Shown here in pieces: positions 8,214 to 17,071 of a stretch of 52,600 bases of DNA. Below the pieces are notes generated by a model, which did not search any database, was not told where the DNA came from, and saw only the letters and a list, made by a program, of their open reading frames with translations. Origin of the DNA: Thermodesulfovibrionia bacterium (GTDB lineage: Bacteria; Nitrospirota; Thermodesulfovibrionia; UBA6902); NCBI GenBank assembly GCA_020053105.1, contig JAGVNU010000091.1, positions 1-52,600 on the forward strand, given 5' to 3'. A program made the position numbers and the translations under genes. Positions within the stretch are counted from its first letter, which is position 1, and each line of letters opens with the position of its first letter.

Positions 8214-8485
8214 CAGTGCCTTGACCGGAATAATTACCCTGGCTTGGATTTTTAAAAGCAGCCCTTCATTTATTGTCACCGCAATATAAAACTTTAAATA
8301 TAATACTATGATACCACTGCTATTGTCAGGATACGAACAGCTTGAGTTCTGGGATTCAGGCCCTTTGAAATTACACACGCAATCATATGGCCGGCCTGCG
8401 ATCTGAATAATTGCATGACGGATTGATATCGATTTAATGCTTCCCGCCCAGATAATCATACCATGCGATTATTTAATGTTAATGA

Positions 8486-8515
8486 TTGACAAGTACTGCA
8501 GCTGTTGGATAGTAT
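8486..8515 (+). promoter_or_regulatory. Sigma-70-type promoter of queF
   Basis: TTGACA (8486-8491), 18-nt spacer, TAGTAT (8510-8515); transcript would start near 8522, about 60 nt before the queF ATG. No preQ1 riboswitch pattern was recognised in that leader. Confidence 0.55.
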
Positions 8516-8584
8516 GTTCATAAAATACTGGATCTGATTCTGAATGTCAGGTTTACAAAGAAACAAAAGGAGACATGTTTTATA

Positions 8585-8956
8585 ATGAAATACGGGGAAA
8601 ATAAAATTTCCAGGGCTAAGCTTGAAAAATGGCCCAATCCATACCCTGACAGGGATTATGATATTGACATATGTTTCTCTGAATTTACCTGTTTATGTCC
8701 ACGTTCAGGGTATCCTGATTTTGCCACTATCAAAATCAGTTATATTCCCGACAAATACATTGTTGAACTGAAATCTTTTAAGCTATACCTGAATAATTTC
8801 AGGGACCAGAACATATCTCATGAATCTGCAACCAATCAGATATTTGATGACCTCAAAAAACTTCTTAAACCCAGACATCTTGAGGTTGCAGGGGATTTTA
8901 ATCCGAGAGGGAATGTTAAGACGATAATCAGGGTATCTACTGAATGCTACTCATGA
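8585..8956 (+). CDS. queF: NADPH-dependent preQ0 reductase QueF (type I, unimodular)
   Basis: 123 residues, short YkvM-type. It reduces 7-cyano-7-deazaguanine to preQ1 in queuosine biosynthesis. The T-fold motifs are plain: [19 protein letters not shown] with the catalytic Cys (second Cys of CLC), the substrate-binding [14 protein letters not shown] (E..S..L.L...R signature of QueF) and [23 protein letters not shown] lies about 10 nt upstream. Single gene with its own promoter; queC/D/E are not in the window. Confidence 0.95.
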   Translation: MKYGENKISRAKLEKWPNPYPDRDYDIDICFSEFTCLCPRSGYPDFATIKISYIPDKYIVELKSFKLYLNNFRDQNISHESATNQIFDDLKKLLKPRHLEVAGDFNPRGNVKTIIRVSTECYS

Positions 8957-9031
8957 ACTTTGCTAATCAATGATAACCGCCATGCAACTAATTCAACACA
9001 CTAATTATAAATTCAAATTTTATGGAAACAA

Positions 9032-9289
9032 TTATTGGGTAAAAAAATATTTTTGCACAAATTGGGTCCACCAGGCATGAACTCCTGTAATCTTATACAG
9101 GGCTAAGCATGCAAATACAATCACGCTTGATTTCATGGCTTCAACAAGATTACGAAAAATCCGAATTCTTATTGCTTCATATTTGATATCATTTATTGGC
9201 AACTTGCGGGATACGACAACTCTGTGGTCTTGCGCATGTTTGTGTTCCACTATATCTTTTGATTCAATAACAATTGATGATGTGCTCAT
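9032..9289 (-). CDS. Small single-pass membrane protein, unknown
   Basis: 85 residues. A soluble N-terminal half rich in charged residues and His (VEHKHAQDHRVVVSRK) is followed by a region KYEAIRIRIFRNLVEAMKS and one transmembrane helix (SVIVFACLALYKITGV) near the C-terminus. An SD-like AAAGGAAAA precedes the ATG. I recognise no family. The downstream end is close to queF (convergent, 75 bp). It could be a real tail-anchored protein. Confidence 0.5.
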   Translation of the reverse strand: MSTSSIVIESKDIVEHKHAQDHRVVVSRKLPINDIKYEAIRIRIFRNLVEAMKSSVIVFACLALYKITGVHAWWTQFVQKYFFTQ

Positions 9290-9650
9290 TTTTTCCTTTT
9301 TATCATGATATATTCCCGGTTAGTACTATCAACCAGCGCCAGCAATTGCTATGATCTGCAATTAGCTTGCCATACCCATAACTCATTGTTTTTTTATTTT
9401 TCTGATTTTAATAATTTGCAGATACTGTAAATTACCATTACATATTTAGATGTGTGACATTACATGTGTAATTTATTGCGACACTGCAAATTAATGATTT
9501 CATCACTGCTCCTTCAGACTAAAGTTACAATTCGTTTCAGTCCGAAAGTCGGAGCCATTATATCAGAAGTGCAATAAAAATAAGAAGGTTGTTTATTAAC
9601 AAAAGTATTGCGGACCGTCAAACTCAAAATTATACGGCCAGTAAAATCTG
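9290..9650. other. AT-rich intergenic region
   Basis: About 360 bp with no supportable gene. It contains ATTACA-TG-TGTAAT (9459-9472), a short inverted repeat that could be an operator, and otherwise only poly-A/T tracts. No riboswitch or terminator recognised. Confidence 0.35.
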
Positions 9651-10424
9651 CTAAAAATAAAGCAGTTTCATCCCCCTGCCAACTGAAATAGCGGACTTCA
9701 TTGCACTGAAAGTAAAATCTTTTGCCTTAATAAATGCCTCGTTGACTTCATAACCAAGTGCAAGACCGGATGTTAGGGATGCTGAAAAAACACACCCCGT
9801 GCCGTGAAATTCTCCTTCAAGCCTCTCATTCTCGATAAAAACAAATTCATTCCCGTCAAAAAGCATGTCCATTGCTTTATCTTCCAGATGGCCGCCAGTA
9901 ATTATCACTATTTCAGGACCAAACTTTCTCAGCTTAATGGCTGCAACTTTCATATCCTCTGCATTTTCTATTACCATCCCGGCAAATACGCCGGCTTCAT
10001 ATATATTCGGGGTAATTACTTTTGCAAGCGGGAACAAATCATCCCTTATAATGTCCATCCCTTTTTCTTCTACGAGCATGACCCCGGTAGATGACACTGT
10101 TACTGGGTCAACGACAAGCTTATCGAGAGAGTATTGACGTGCCTTACGGGCAATAACCTGAACAGTATCGAAAGCGTAAAGCATCCCGGTCTTGACTGCA
10201 TCCGGCCTTATGTCCCGCAGGAGCACATCCATCTGTTCTGAAACAAAATCAGCCGAGACTTCATGCACACAATGAACTCCCTCGGTGTTCTGAGCGGTGA
10301 GTACAGCAGGGATGCTCAGTCCGTATACCCCCATTGAATGAAACGTACGCAAATCCGCCTGAAATCCGGCCCCCCCCGTAGGATCGGACCCGGCAATGGT
10401 AAGGGCTGTTTTGGGTATTTGCAT
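9651..10424 (-). CDS. thiD: Hydroxymethylpyrimidine/phosphomethylpyrimidine kinase
   Basis: 257 residues of the ribokinase-like ThiD family: TIAGSDPTGGAGFQADLRTF at the N-terminus, TAQNTEGV, DAVKTGML, VVDPVTVSSTG, ITPNIYEA, IITGGH and the catalytic region GEFHGTGCVFSASLTSGLA. It phosphorylates HMP and HMP-P for thiamine pyrophosphate synthesis. STGVMLVEE replaces the more usual SKSGXXLL lid sequence, within family range. Monocistronic in view; no TPP riboswitch lies upstream. The gene diverges from the Nudix gene across 130 bp. Confidence 0.93.
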   Translation of the reverse strand: MQIPKTALTIAGSDPTGGAGFQADLRTFHSMGVYGLSIPAVLTAQNTEGVHCVHEVSADFVSEQMDVLLRDIRPDAVKTGMLYAFDTVQVIARKARQYSLDKLVVDPVTVSSTGVMLVEEKGMDIIRDDLFPLAKVITPNIYEAGVFAGMVIENAEDMKVAAIKLRKFGPEIVIITGGHLEDKAMDMLFDGNEFVFIENERLEGEFHGTGCVFSASLTSGLALGYEVNEAFIKAKDFTFSAMKSAISVGRGMKLLYF

Positions 10425-10554
10425 GGAAAGACTATATCAACTTGTTTATAATATTTCAAGGATAAGAATAATAACGAACTTCAGCTTAAGCAGATCATCC
10501 CGGATTAATATAACTGTCCTTAAGCCGGGCTTCGGGAAATAATGCAGATTAACA

Positions 10555-11067
10555 ATGGATAATAAAGTCGAACTCCTGGCAGTTGTGAATGACAGAGGAG
10601 AAATCATAAAAAACCTCCCCCGTTCAGAGATACACGGCAACCCCTCTCTGATGCACAGGGTGGTCCATGTTCTTGTTTTCAATTCAGAGGAGGATCTCCT
10701 GCTTCAAAAACGCTCCATGAATAAGGATGTTGCCCCCGGGAAATGGGACACGTCTGTCGGCGGCCATGTTAATGCAGATGAAACGCTTGATGAAGCCGTA
10801 AAACGCGAAATGGAGGAAGAACTCGGCATCACGTCATGCGACCTTGAATTCCTGTACAATTATATCCATTCAAACGAATATGAAACAGAACTCGTATATA
10901 CTTATTCATGTTCTCACGACGGAGAAATTAATTTTCAGAAAGACGAGATTGATGAGGTGAGGTCATGGAGCATGGCCGAAATTAAACGCAATATCGGAAA
11001 TGGGACCCTGAGTGATAACTTTGAACATGAGATTCAAACATATTTAAAGCAATATCCTTCAGGGTAG
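10555..11067 (+). CDS. Nudix hydrolase (isopentenyl-diphosphate isomerase-like)
   Basis: 170 residues. A complete Nudix box GHVNADETLDEAVKREMEEELGI-type signature (G-x5-E-x7-REUxEExGU) begins near residue 68, with the flanking VVHVLVFNSEEDLLLQKRS and PGKWDTSVGGH seen in the IPP-isomerase-like/YfcD group. It should hydrolyse a nucleoside-diphosphate-linked substrate with Mg2+; the exact substrate cannot be read from sequence. ATG chosen although the SD is poor. Confidence 0.88.
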   Translation: MDNKVELLAVVNDRGEIIKNLPRSEIHGNPSLMHRVVHVLVFNSEEDLLLQKRSMNKDVAPGKWDTSVGGHVNADETLDEAVKREMEEELGITSCDLEFLYNYIHSNEYETELVYTYSCSHDGEINFQKDEIDEVRSWSMAEIKRNIGNGTLSDNFEHEIQTYLKQYPSG

Positions 11068-11131
11068 TAACGTTATGTCTAAGCTGGCTGACCTGAATTA
11101 TGCATGCTGAGATCATAAGCTGCCCTGAGAT

Positions 11132-11422
11132 TTACCTGTCTTCAGGCAGTTTATATCCTGCTCCGGCAAACTGGATATTGGCCTGGTCGTCGGCCCTCGG
11201 AGGTGACACCGCATGTACGCCTCCGCATTTGGGACATTTACCTACAAATGTTTTCAGCATGAACGTCTCTCCGCATCCCCGGCATTTCGTCTCCAGCCCG
11301 CCGTGAGGGATAGGCTGGTCTTTTATCGCCCCGCCGTGTGCGTTGGATACAAATTCCACAAGCTCTTTTCCTTCAGAAAAAGGCCCTCCGCCTCCGTTAT
11401 TGCAACTGCCGCATGTTCCCAT
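11132..11422 (-). CDS. Zinc-ribbon protein, unknown function
   Basis: 96 residues. A CGSC motif at the N-terminus is followed by a glycine run, and a ribbon CRGCGETFMLKTFVGKCPKCGG (CxxC-x13-CxxC) sits in the middle, implying one structural zinc or more. The tail is Gly/Asp-rich without a known domain. SD GAGGTAAGACG precedes the ATG. Convergent with the Nudix gene. Metal binding is the only property the sequence supports. Confidence 0.7.
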   Translation of the reverse strand: MGTCGSCNNGGGGPFSEGKELVEFVSNAHGGAIKDQPIPHGGLETKCRGCGETFMLKTFVGKCPKCGGVHAVSPPRADDQANIQFAGAGYKLPEDR

Positions 11423-11629
11423 CGTCTTACCTCTCTTTTAATAATTATAGAATTCTGCTCAAACTTGCAAGGACTTATTAAGTTTACATAAATAATAGAT
11501 GAAATAATATGAGCTATATCATGTCATAGGCTGTCTCTGTGAATTTAATGTATAGGTAGAGGTCAGAGCACAAGTATAAGACAGTGAAGTTTTATATGAA
11601 AATGCCGATAAGTATATCAGGAGGATCAA

Positions 11630-11659
11630 ATGGCTTGTCAATGGAAGGAAACACCATGA
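11630..11659 (+). CDS. Putative 9-residue leader peptide, translationally coupled
   Basis: A textbook SD (AGGAGG at 11619-11624) stands 5 nt before an ATG that opens a nine-codon frame (MACQWKETP) ending in TGA. The TGA overlaps the ATG of the next small gene (ATGA). The best SD of the locus therefore belongs to the mini-ORF rather than to the downstream gene, which has its own weaker GGAAGG. This may be a leader peptide or chance. Confidence 0.4.
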   Translation: MACQWKETP

Positions 11660-11820
11660 CTGCAAAAGAGACAGTAGAAATCATCAGCAACTCCTCCCTG
11701 TGGAAAACACTGTCAAAAAAAGAAAGAGTAGAAGCAGCCGCCTATGCCATTAGAAACACCGGTCTCGCGCTTGAGGATGAAGATGTGTGCGATCTCATAG
11801 GCGAAGTGTACGCGGGATGA
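11656..11820 (+). CDS. Small helical protein, unknown
   Basis: 54 residues from MTAKETVEI; GGAAGG lies ~10 nt upstream, and the frame extends another 24 codons 5' without an SD. The sequence (LWKTLSKKERVEAAAYAIRNTG, then acidic ALEDEDVCDLIGEV) predicts two or three helices. No family recognised. Overlaps the nine-codon leader by ATGA. It diverges from the zinc-ribbon gene and converges on the histidine kinase gene. Confidence 0.5.
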   Translation: MTAKETVEIISNSSLWKTLSKKERVEAAAYAIRNTGLALEDEDVCDLIGEVYAG

Positions 11821-11880
11821 GCTGATTCTGCCTTTCAAAATACGGGAGTGTTTCTCAGGCAAACAGCTGAACATGCATGT

Positions 11881-13578
11881 TTAGCTTCCATTCAGCTTGG
11901 AAGGAAAATACAGCGTAAATGCCGAGCCCTTCCCGACTTCACTCTTGACTTTCAAAAAACCGCCGTGATCTTCCACGACTTTCTTTGTTATTGAAAGCCC
12001 CAGCCCGGTACCTTTGTCCGCAACCTTTGTAGTATAAAAAGGTTCAAAAATCAGATCCAGTTTATCATCAGGGATCCCTGTCCCGGAATCATGTATGCTT
12101 ACATAAACATAAGGTATCCCGTCACGCACCTCTTTATTGGTCGCAACAGTCAGTGAACCGCCACGGGGCATGGAATCAATGGCATTTAATACCAGATTTT
12201 CGATCGCTTCGTGTAACTGTGCATTGTCAACAAGTATCGCAGGCAGATCACTATACGCTTTATGAACTGTTACGGATTTCTCCCGGCAGATTTCTTCTTT
12301 CATTATTAATACCCTGTCAATGATCTCGTGGATATTATATTCTTCCAGTTGAGGAGTAACGTCCCGTGAAAAGGTAAGGACATTTTTCAGAATTCCTTCA
12401 AGACGGGCTACTTCCGATATGATAAAATTGGCATATTCCTTTTCTTTCGTCTGTTCAGGGATTGCCTTGTCCAGCCTTCTTGCAAATCCGCCGATAGCGG
12501 TCAGTGGATTACGGATCTCATGGGCCACGTTTGCAGTAAATCTGCCTAATGCGGCAAGCTTATCAACCTGGGCCAGCTGTGCCTGCAGGTGTTCTTTTTC
12601 ATGCTCGGTCCTGTTGTGTTGAATAATCCCTGCAAGGGTATTTGCCACTGAGGTAAGAAAGGACTCCTCTTCTCCACTCCGCTTATGGCCTTCTTTCACA
12701 TAGACATTAATAACCCCGAGTTTTTTTTCCCCCGATGCAATCGGCACGCAATAGTGGCCATGAGGGAAAGTATCTCCGCATTGCATATCATATCGGGCAT
12801 CTGCATGATTGGAATAGATCAGTCCCGATAGTGATGCCGCCTGACCGCAAAGGCACTTTCCCAAAGGTATATTGTGGCACGACATCCGGGCCGGTCCTGA
12901 AAAACCCCTCTGCGCCTTCATGACCAGTATCCCTGGATCATCTTCAATTATGTATATGGCCCCCTTGGACTGGAAAGACAGGTGCGGGATAGAAAGTATC
13001 AAATCAAGAATCCGGGCAAACTGGACCTCCAGAGGGAGTGGTTCCAGGGATATTTTCAGCATTGAGTTCAATATCCCCTGAATTATGAAATTCAGTTTAA
13101 TCTGTTCCTCAGCCTGTCTCCGTTTCGTAATGTCCCTGATGGCGGCTGATACAAGCACTTCGACGTCCGTATTTAACAGGCTGAGGCTGATGTCCGCGGG
13201 GAATTCTTCCCCGTTCTTCTTCCTCGCATAAATTTCAATATCACTGCCCATATTGCGGACCGCGGGTCTATTAAAAAAACCTGCAACATATGCATGATGC
13301 CTCTCCCTGAAACGTTCAGGGATTAATTCGTCAAGCTCCCTGCCGATGATATCCCCGTGATCATATCCGAAGAGTTTCTCAAACTGGGCATTGGCTTGAA
13401 CTATCTTGCTGTCTATATTAACAAAGACCATGGCATCAGGCGCGGAGTCCAGAAGTTTCTCATATTTTTCCTGCACATTCTGGAACTCTATTTTGCAGTC
13501 CTCTACTTCCTGGACCTTCTGCCGCATCTGTTCCAGTTCTTTCACAAGGTCAGCATGTGTTTTGTAACTGTTTCCCAC
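11881..13578 (-). CDS. PAS-GAF sensor histidine kinase
   Basis: 565 residues, GTG start with SD GAGG five nt upstream. A short coiled coil is followed by PAS (~40-155, ending AAIRDITKRRQAEEQ), GAF (~165-335), HisKA with AHEIRNPLTAIGGFARR (~355, His) and HATPase with N-box ENLVLNAIDS, G1 DSGTGIPDD and G2 GTGLGLSI. The GAF carries conserved cysteines (GKCLCGQAA and HGHYCVPI), a pattern seen in many environmental kinases and able to bind a cofactor. No receiver is adjacent, so its partner is unknown. Cytoplasmic, no membrane segment. Confidence 0.9.
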   Translation of the reverse strand: MGNSYKTHADLVKELEQMRQKVQEVEDCKIEFQNVQEKYEKLLDSAPDAMVFVNIDSKIVQANAQFEKLFGYDHGDIIGRELDELIPERFRERHHAYVAGFFNRPAVRNMGSDIEIYARKKNGEEFPADISLSLLNTDVEVLVSAAIRDITKRRQAEEQIKLNFIIQGILNSMLKISLEPLPLEVQFARILDLILSIPHLSFQSKGAIYIIEDDPGILVMKAQRGFSGPARMSCHNIPLGKCLCGQAASLSGLIYSNHADARYDMQCGDTFPHGHYCVPIASGEKKLGVINVYVKEGHKRSGEEESFLTSVANTLAGIIQHNRTEHEKEHLQAQLAQVDKLAALGRFTANVAHEIRNPLTAIGGFARRLDKAIPEQTKEKEYANFIISEVARLEGILKNVLTFSRDVTPQLEEYNIHEIIDRVLIMKEEICREKSVTVHKAYSDLPAILVDNAQLHEAIENLVLNAIDSMPRGGSLTVATNKEVRDGIPYVYVSIHDSGTGIPDDKLDLIFEPFYTTKVADKGTGLGLSITKKVVEDHGGFLKVKSEVGKGSAFTLYFPSKLNGS

Positions 13579-13681
13579 AATATCCTCAATGTATTATTAA
13601 TCCAATATTAATGGCAATCAATACGGCTGTCAATTAATTTAAGTGCTTAACGGAAACTCGCTCTGCCCTTTAACGCTTCAG

Positions 13682-14410
13682 CTATTTCTCCATCCTGATC
13701 TTCAGCAGGATCAAAGTCACAATTCCCAATGTAAACAGTATCCCCCCGATCAAGGCCCATAAGGCGCCGGGCTCCCTGTTTATCTGCAAAAGCACAGCCT
13801 CAACCGGATAAGGTCTCAGGTCCCTGACATTAATATTAAAACCCATCCTGGTGGAAGGCTGATTAGGCCTGATTATATCCCTGTGGAGCACATTTCCGTC
13901 TGACAGATATTCTACACTGACATCCCAGTCAGTCAGGTATCCATAAGAGTCATACTTCATGTTAATATCTCCGACCCTTAATACTGTATCACCACCCGAT
14001 AGCTTGACTTCAGAGCCTTCCCCGGCCGCAGCCATTACCTGCGAAGAGCCGAGGCCGCTTAATAAATGCGCCAGGAGAATAAACAGAAATCCGACATGTA
14101 TGATCTGCGGTGAAATCAGCAATAACCATTGCGTGACCTTTCTTTTATTGATAATGGATTCAATGCTGCACAGTAATGTGTTCACCGTCAGCACAGACAG
14201 AATCCCTATCAGGCCCCACAACCACCATGTTACTTTCAGAGGCTGGTTCTGTATCCATTCAAAGAGCGGGGATGAGTGGAGGGCCTGGAATTCATCGTGC
14301 GCTGGCATAATGAAAGCCCCCGCAAAGAGCATGACAAGAGAAAATCCAAGAAGCCAGAGAGTAGTCCTCAGGGAGAAGAAGATATTTAATAAATTTTTGA
14401 GTAAATACAT
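13682..14410 (-). CDS. resB: ResB-like cytochrome c biogenesis protein (short form)
   Basis: 242 residues from MYLLKNLLNIFF; the frame is open further upstream, but that part overlaps ccsA and is not family-like. ResB features: transmembrane helices at ~14-33, ~65-85, ~110-130 and at the C-terminus (LWALIGGILFTLGIVTLILL), with a periplasmic loop in between (SSQVMAAAGEGSEVKLSGGD, VRDLRPYPVEAVLLQINREPGA). With CcsA it forms the system II haem delivery and ligation complex for c-type cytochromes. The protein is about half the length of Bacillus ResB, as often in anaerobes. It follows ccsA by 47 bp with no clear SD, suggesting coupling. Confidence 0.8.
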   Translation of the reverse strand: MYLLKNLLNIFFSLRTTLWLLGFSLVMLFAGAFIMPAHDEFQALHSSPLFEWIQNQPLKVTWWLWGLIGILSVLTVNTLLCSIESIINKRKVTQWLLLISPQIIHVGFLFILLAHLLSGLGSSQVMAAAGEGSEVKLSGGDTVLRVGDINMKYDSYGYLTDWDVSVEYLSDGNVLHRDIIRPNQPSTRMGFNINVRDLRPYPVEAVLLQINREPGALWALIGGILFTLGIVTLILLKIRMEK

Positions 14411-14457
14411 AAAGTATCGTGAATCGTATTCGTTGAACGTGTCACGGCCAACGGATT

Positions 14458-15168
14458 TTAAAAACTGTGCGAACTCTTCATGAGAAGGCTTACCCCGAGA
14501 TAAGTAAACATAGTTATCGCAAAGCCCGCTATCCCGAGAACGGCCATGGGCCTTCCAATCCACCATTGCCTCAACCGGGCATGTAGGTAAAAACTGTAAT
14601 ATGCAAATAAAATACTGGTCCATAGCTCCTTGGGAGTCCATATCCAGTACGTCCCCCACGCGAGGTACGCCCATATGCCGCCGAATATCATTGACAAAGT
14701 AAACAGGCAGTAGCCTATCAGGACCGCCCTGTACCCAAGCCCTTCAAAAGAGGTTTGTCTGTCCTTAAGATAAACACCCCCGAATACCGCCGCGATCCCG
14801 AAAAGCGCATACGACATGAAGGCCAGTACAACATGGCATTCAAACCAGATGGTTTTTAAAACCGGCGGGAGAGGAGAGTTCTGCTGCGGGGTCGTCATGG
14901 CAAAGGCAGTAAATAAAGCAGCTATGACAGCAACAGAGTTCAAGAAGCGGCTGCGGTCCTTTAAAGCATATGCAAAGGCAGCTGCAAATGCCGCCATAGA
15001 CGCGGCAAGGAATATAAGCGTGTCATGCGGTCCGACAAGCGGAAGCCTTCCAAGCTCGGCGCCCCTTGAGAATATATAAACTACCTGAAGGACGAGACCG
15101 ACATAGAGTAACGGTCTTTTCCAGAGGGCAAAAAGGTATGCGCCAAAAGATAAAGCTAATATCCACAT
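14458..15168 (-). CDS. ccsA: CcsA/CcsB-type haem exporter and cytochrome c synthase subunit
   Basis: 236 residues, about seven transmembrane helices. Candidate haem-ligand histidines lie in WFECHVVLAFMSYALFG and in YLHARLRQWW, and the WWD-domain region reads WGTYWIWTPKELW. The family consensus is WGxxWxWDPKExW, so the Asp of WWD is Thr here. System II cytochrome c maturation, partnered with the ResB-like protein immediately downstream. No thioredoxin-like CcsX is nearby. Confidence 0.88.
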   Translation of the reverse strand: MWILALSFGAYLFALWKRPLLYVGLVLQVVYIFSRGAELGRLPLVGPHDTLIFLAASMAAFAAAFAYALKDRSRFLNSVAVIAALFTAFAMTTPQQNSPLPPVLKTIWFECHVVLAFMSYALFGIAAVFGGVYLKDRQTSFEGLGYRAVLIGYCLFTLSMIFGGIWAYLAWGTYWIWTPKELWTSILFAYYSFYLHARLRQWWIGRPMAVLGIAGFAITMFTYLGVSLLMKSSHSF

Positions 15169-15239
15169 AAGGGATATTTTACATTATTTAACACTTATAA
15201 ATGCATGCAAGCCTGCCCAATCTGCACTGCTATTGAACT

Positions 15240-15965
15240 TCACGCTTCTACGCGTTTCAGCCTGATCTCAACTCGTCTGTTCTGTGCCCTGTCTGCAGGG
15301 GTGTCGTTTGGAGCGATCGGCTCCTGGTCCGCGCTGCCCTTAATTGAGAGACGCGAGGAATCAATGGAACAGTTAGTAATTAAATACTTCAGTACACTTG
15401 TGGCCCGTGCAACTGAAAGTTCCCAGTTTGACGGATAGCGGGATGTGTTTATCGGGATATTGTCCGTATGGCCGATAATCTCCGCGTGAAAATAAGGATA
15501 TTTATGAATGATTGCAGCAACGTTGTCCAGTACAGGTCCAACACTGTTAAGCATGTCAGCCTCCCCGGGCATGAAAGTCACTTTTTCTCTTATCGTGATG
15601 ACGATTTCCCTGTTGGTACCGAGAATAGAAACATCATCTCCCAAATCAAGATCGTCCATCCAGGATTTCATTTCATCTCTAATCGTTTCTCCAGGGGCAG
15701 CTGCCTTCAGGTCGAACCCGGCAATAAGCGGCACATGACTTTGACCTTCGGCAGGCCGGGTCTTTTCATTGGCCCCGGAACCTTTTGTCATAACAACAAA
15801 CATTATGAAAAAAACCAGCAGCAGGGACAACAGATCGCTTAGAGAAATGAGCCAATTGCTGTCACTGTCAACGTTTTCATCAAATCCGTTCATGATCCTG
15901 TGGTATGACACGATTGAGGCCCTTTCAGGTCGAGGCGGTATCGTTTTCATGGGGTTATTTTTCAT
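15240..15965 (-). CDS. motB: MotB-type flagellar stator / OmpA-domain protein
   Basis: 241 residues. A cytoplasmic basic N-terminus is followed by one transmembrane helix NWLISLSDLLSLLLVFFIMF with the proton-carrying Asp44 (ISLSD). A periplasmic OmpA-like peptidoglycan-binding domain follows (~125-240; IIGHTDNIPINTSRYPSNWELSVARA, AQNRRVEIRLKR). GGAG lies 10 nt before the ATG. It is the second gene after motA, 48 bp apart. No other flagellar gene is in view, so it may serve a flagellum encoded elsewhere or another motor. Confidence 0.88.
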   Translation of the reverse strand: MKNNPMKTIPPRPERASIVSYHRIMNGFDENVDSDSNWLISLSDLLSLLLVFFIMFVVMTKGSGANEKTRPAEGQSHVPLIAGFDLKAAAPGETIRDEMKSWMDDLDLGDDVSILGTNREIVITIREKVTFMPGEADMLNSVGPVLDNVAAIIHKYPYFHAEIIGHTDNIPINTSRYPSNWELSVARATSVLKYLITNCSIDSSRLSIKGSADQEPIAPNDTPADRAQNRRVEIRLKRVEA

Positions 15966-16013
15966 GCTGTTTCTCCAGTTGTTCCCTGTTTTTCTGTATG
16001 GAAATGAGAATCA

Positions 16014-16814
16014 TTACATCTGGCTTGAGACATGCTGAGCAGTCACCGTATTGCCTATGCCTGTTAAGTATTCAATTTCCTCTTCCCGGCACCCTCTTAT
16101 TCTCTCCTCGATTTTCAGTGGATGCTCCAGGTTGTTGATAGCGAGTATGCCCTCAATCGTAATATTCATGATCAGCTCAGATTCAATGGCCTGCTCTTTA
16201 AGCTTTGCACAGAGCGGCAGCATAATCAGGTTGGAGATAATTACACCGTAGAAAGTGGACATAAGGGCAACAGCCATCATAGGCGCAATCGCATCAACGG
16301 ATTCCATGTGTTTAAACATTTTAATCAGACTGATGACAGTGCCTGCCAGTCCGAATGAAGGGGTCAGCCGTGCAATTGTCTTTAGCAGATTCTGACTGAA
16401 ATTCCGGTCCACAAGCCTGATCGTCATTTCCCTTTCCATAATATTTTTTATATCGTGGCCGGCGTAATTATTTATAAGCAGTTTCGCCCCCAGTCTCAGA
16501 AAATCATCATCTATGCTTTTTATTTTATTTTCCAGGTTTCTTATATTTGTTTTCATGTACATCTTTGAGACATCGAGAATGTCCTTAATGACAGAATCCC
16601 TGTCCCTTCGTCTTGAATATGCCTTGATTATGTCGTATATGGTATTGCGGACCCTTCCGAAAGGAAATCCCACAAACAGGGCAAGAGTGGTCCCCCCTGT
16701 AACGATTAAAAAGGCATCGAGATTGAAAATCATTGATATCCCGATGTCCTTAAAAACAGTTAAAGCGAAAGACACCAGGCTGATTGTTACGACAGCCCCA
16801 AGGATAATGTTCAT
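16014..16814 (-). CDS. motA: MotA-type stator ion channel subunit
   Basis: 266 residues, four predicted transmembrane helices, two at the N-terminus (GAVVTISLVSFALTVFKDIG, FLIVTGGTTLALFVGFPFG) and two around residues 155-210. The conserved MotA/ExbB segment TPSFGLAGTVISLIKMF and MMAVALMSTFYGVIISNLIMLP includes the channel Pro and Thr/Tyr. A strong SD (GGAGGAGGAACG) precedes it. With MotB it forms a torque-generating stator. The pair is transcribed as an operon on the minus strand. Confidence 0.9.
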   Translation of the reverse strand: MNIILGAVVTISLVSFALTVFKDIGISMIFNLDAFLIVTGGTTLALFVGFPFGRVRNTIYDIIKAYSRRRDRDSVIKDILDVSKMYMKTNIRNLENKIKSIDDDFLRLGAKLLINNYAGHDIKNIMEREMTIRLVDRNFSQNLLKTIARLTPSFGLAGTVISLIKMFKHMESVDAIAPMMAVALMSTFYGVIISNLIMLPLCAKLKEQAIESELIMNITIEGILAINNLEHPLKIEERIRGCREEEIEYLTGIGNTVTAQHVSSQM

Positions 16815-17050
16815 CGTTCCTCCTCCCCAATCATTGAGTATCAGTAAATATCTTCTTTCAGAAAGGTTAGAGCAAATTACATGCCGAAACTGAAACGGAC
16901 ATATTTATGGGCCTGTACTGCTGGAAATATGATATTACGGACGGTTATGCAGGTTCGTAAGGCAGAGGGGGAAGGGCTTAATACGGAACAATTTTCCATG
17001 GGAGGAAATTATTCCTGAGTTGCTGCATCTGTAGCAAATTCGTAAGATCA

Positions 17051-17071
17051 TTGTAATTATTAATGCCCCTA
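17051..17071. repeat. Degenerate GTAGGGGC palindrome (half copy)
   Basis: GTAGGGGC (minus strand, 17064-17071) followed by an AT-rich stretch ending AATTAC. It resembles one arm of the palindromes at 21815, 36855, 42919 and 42965. The TAG of the unknown gene at 17069 lies inside it. Confidence 0.4.

Noticed and set aside
8214..8459. 82-codon 5' extension of mlaA
   Set aside because: Places a non-hydrophobic stretch before the signal peptide; the internal ATG has an SD and the family start.
9459..9472. ATTACA-TG-TGTAAT as a CRP or other known operator
   Set aside because: Half-sites do not match GTGA/TCAC and no gene start lies at a sensible distance.
10446..10682. 78-codon minus frame overlapping the Nudix gene
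   Set aside because: Runs antisense through the start of a clear Nudix gene and has no family.
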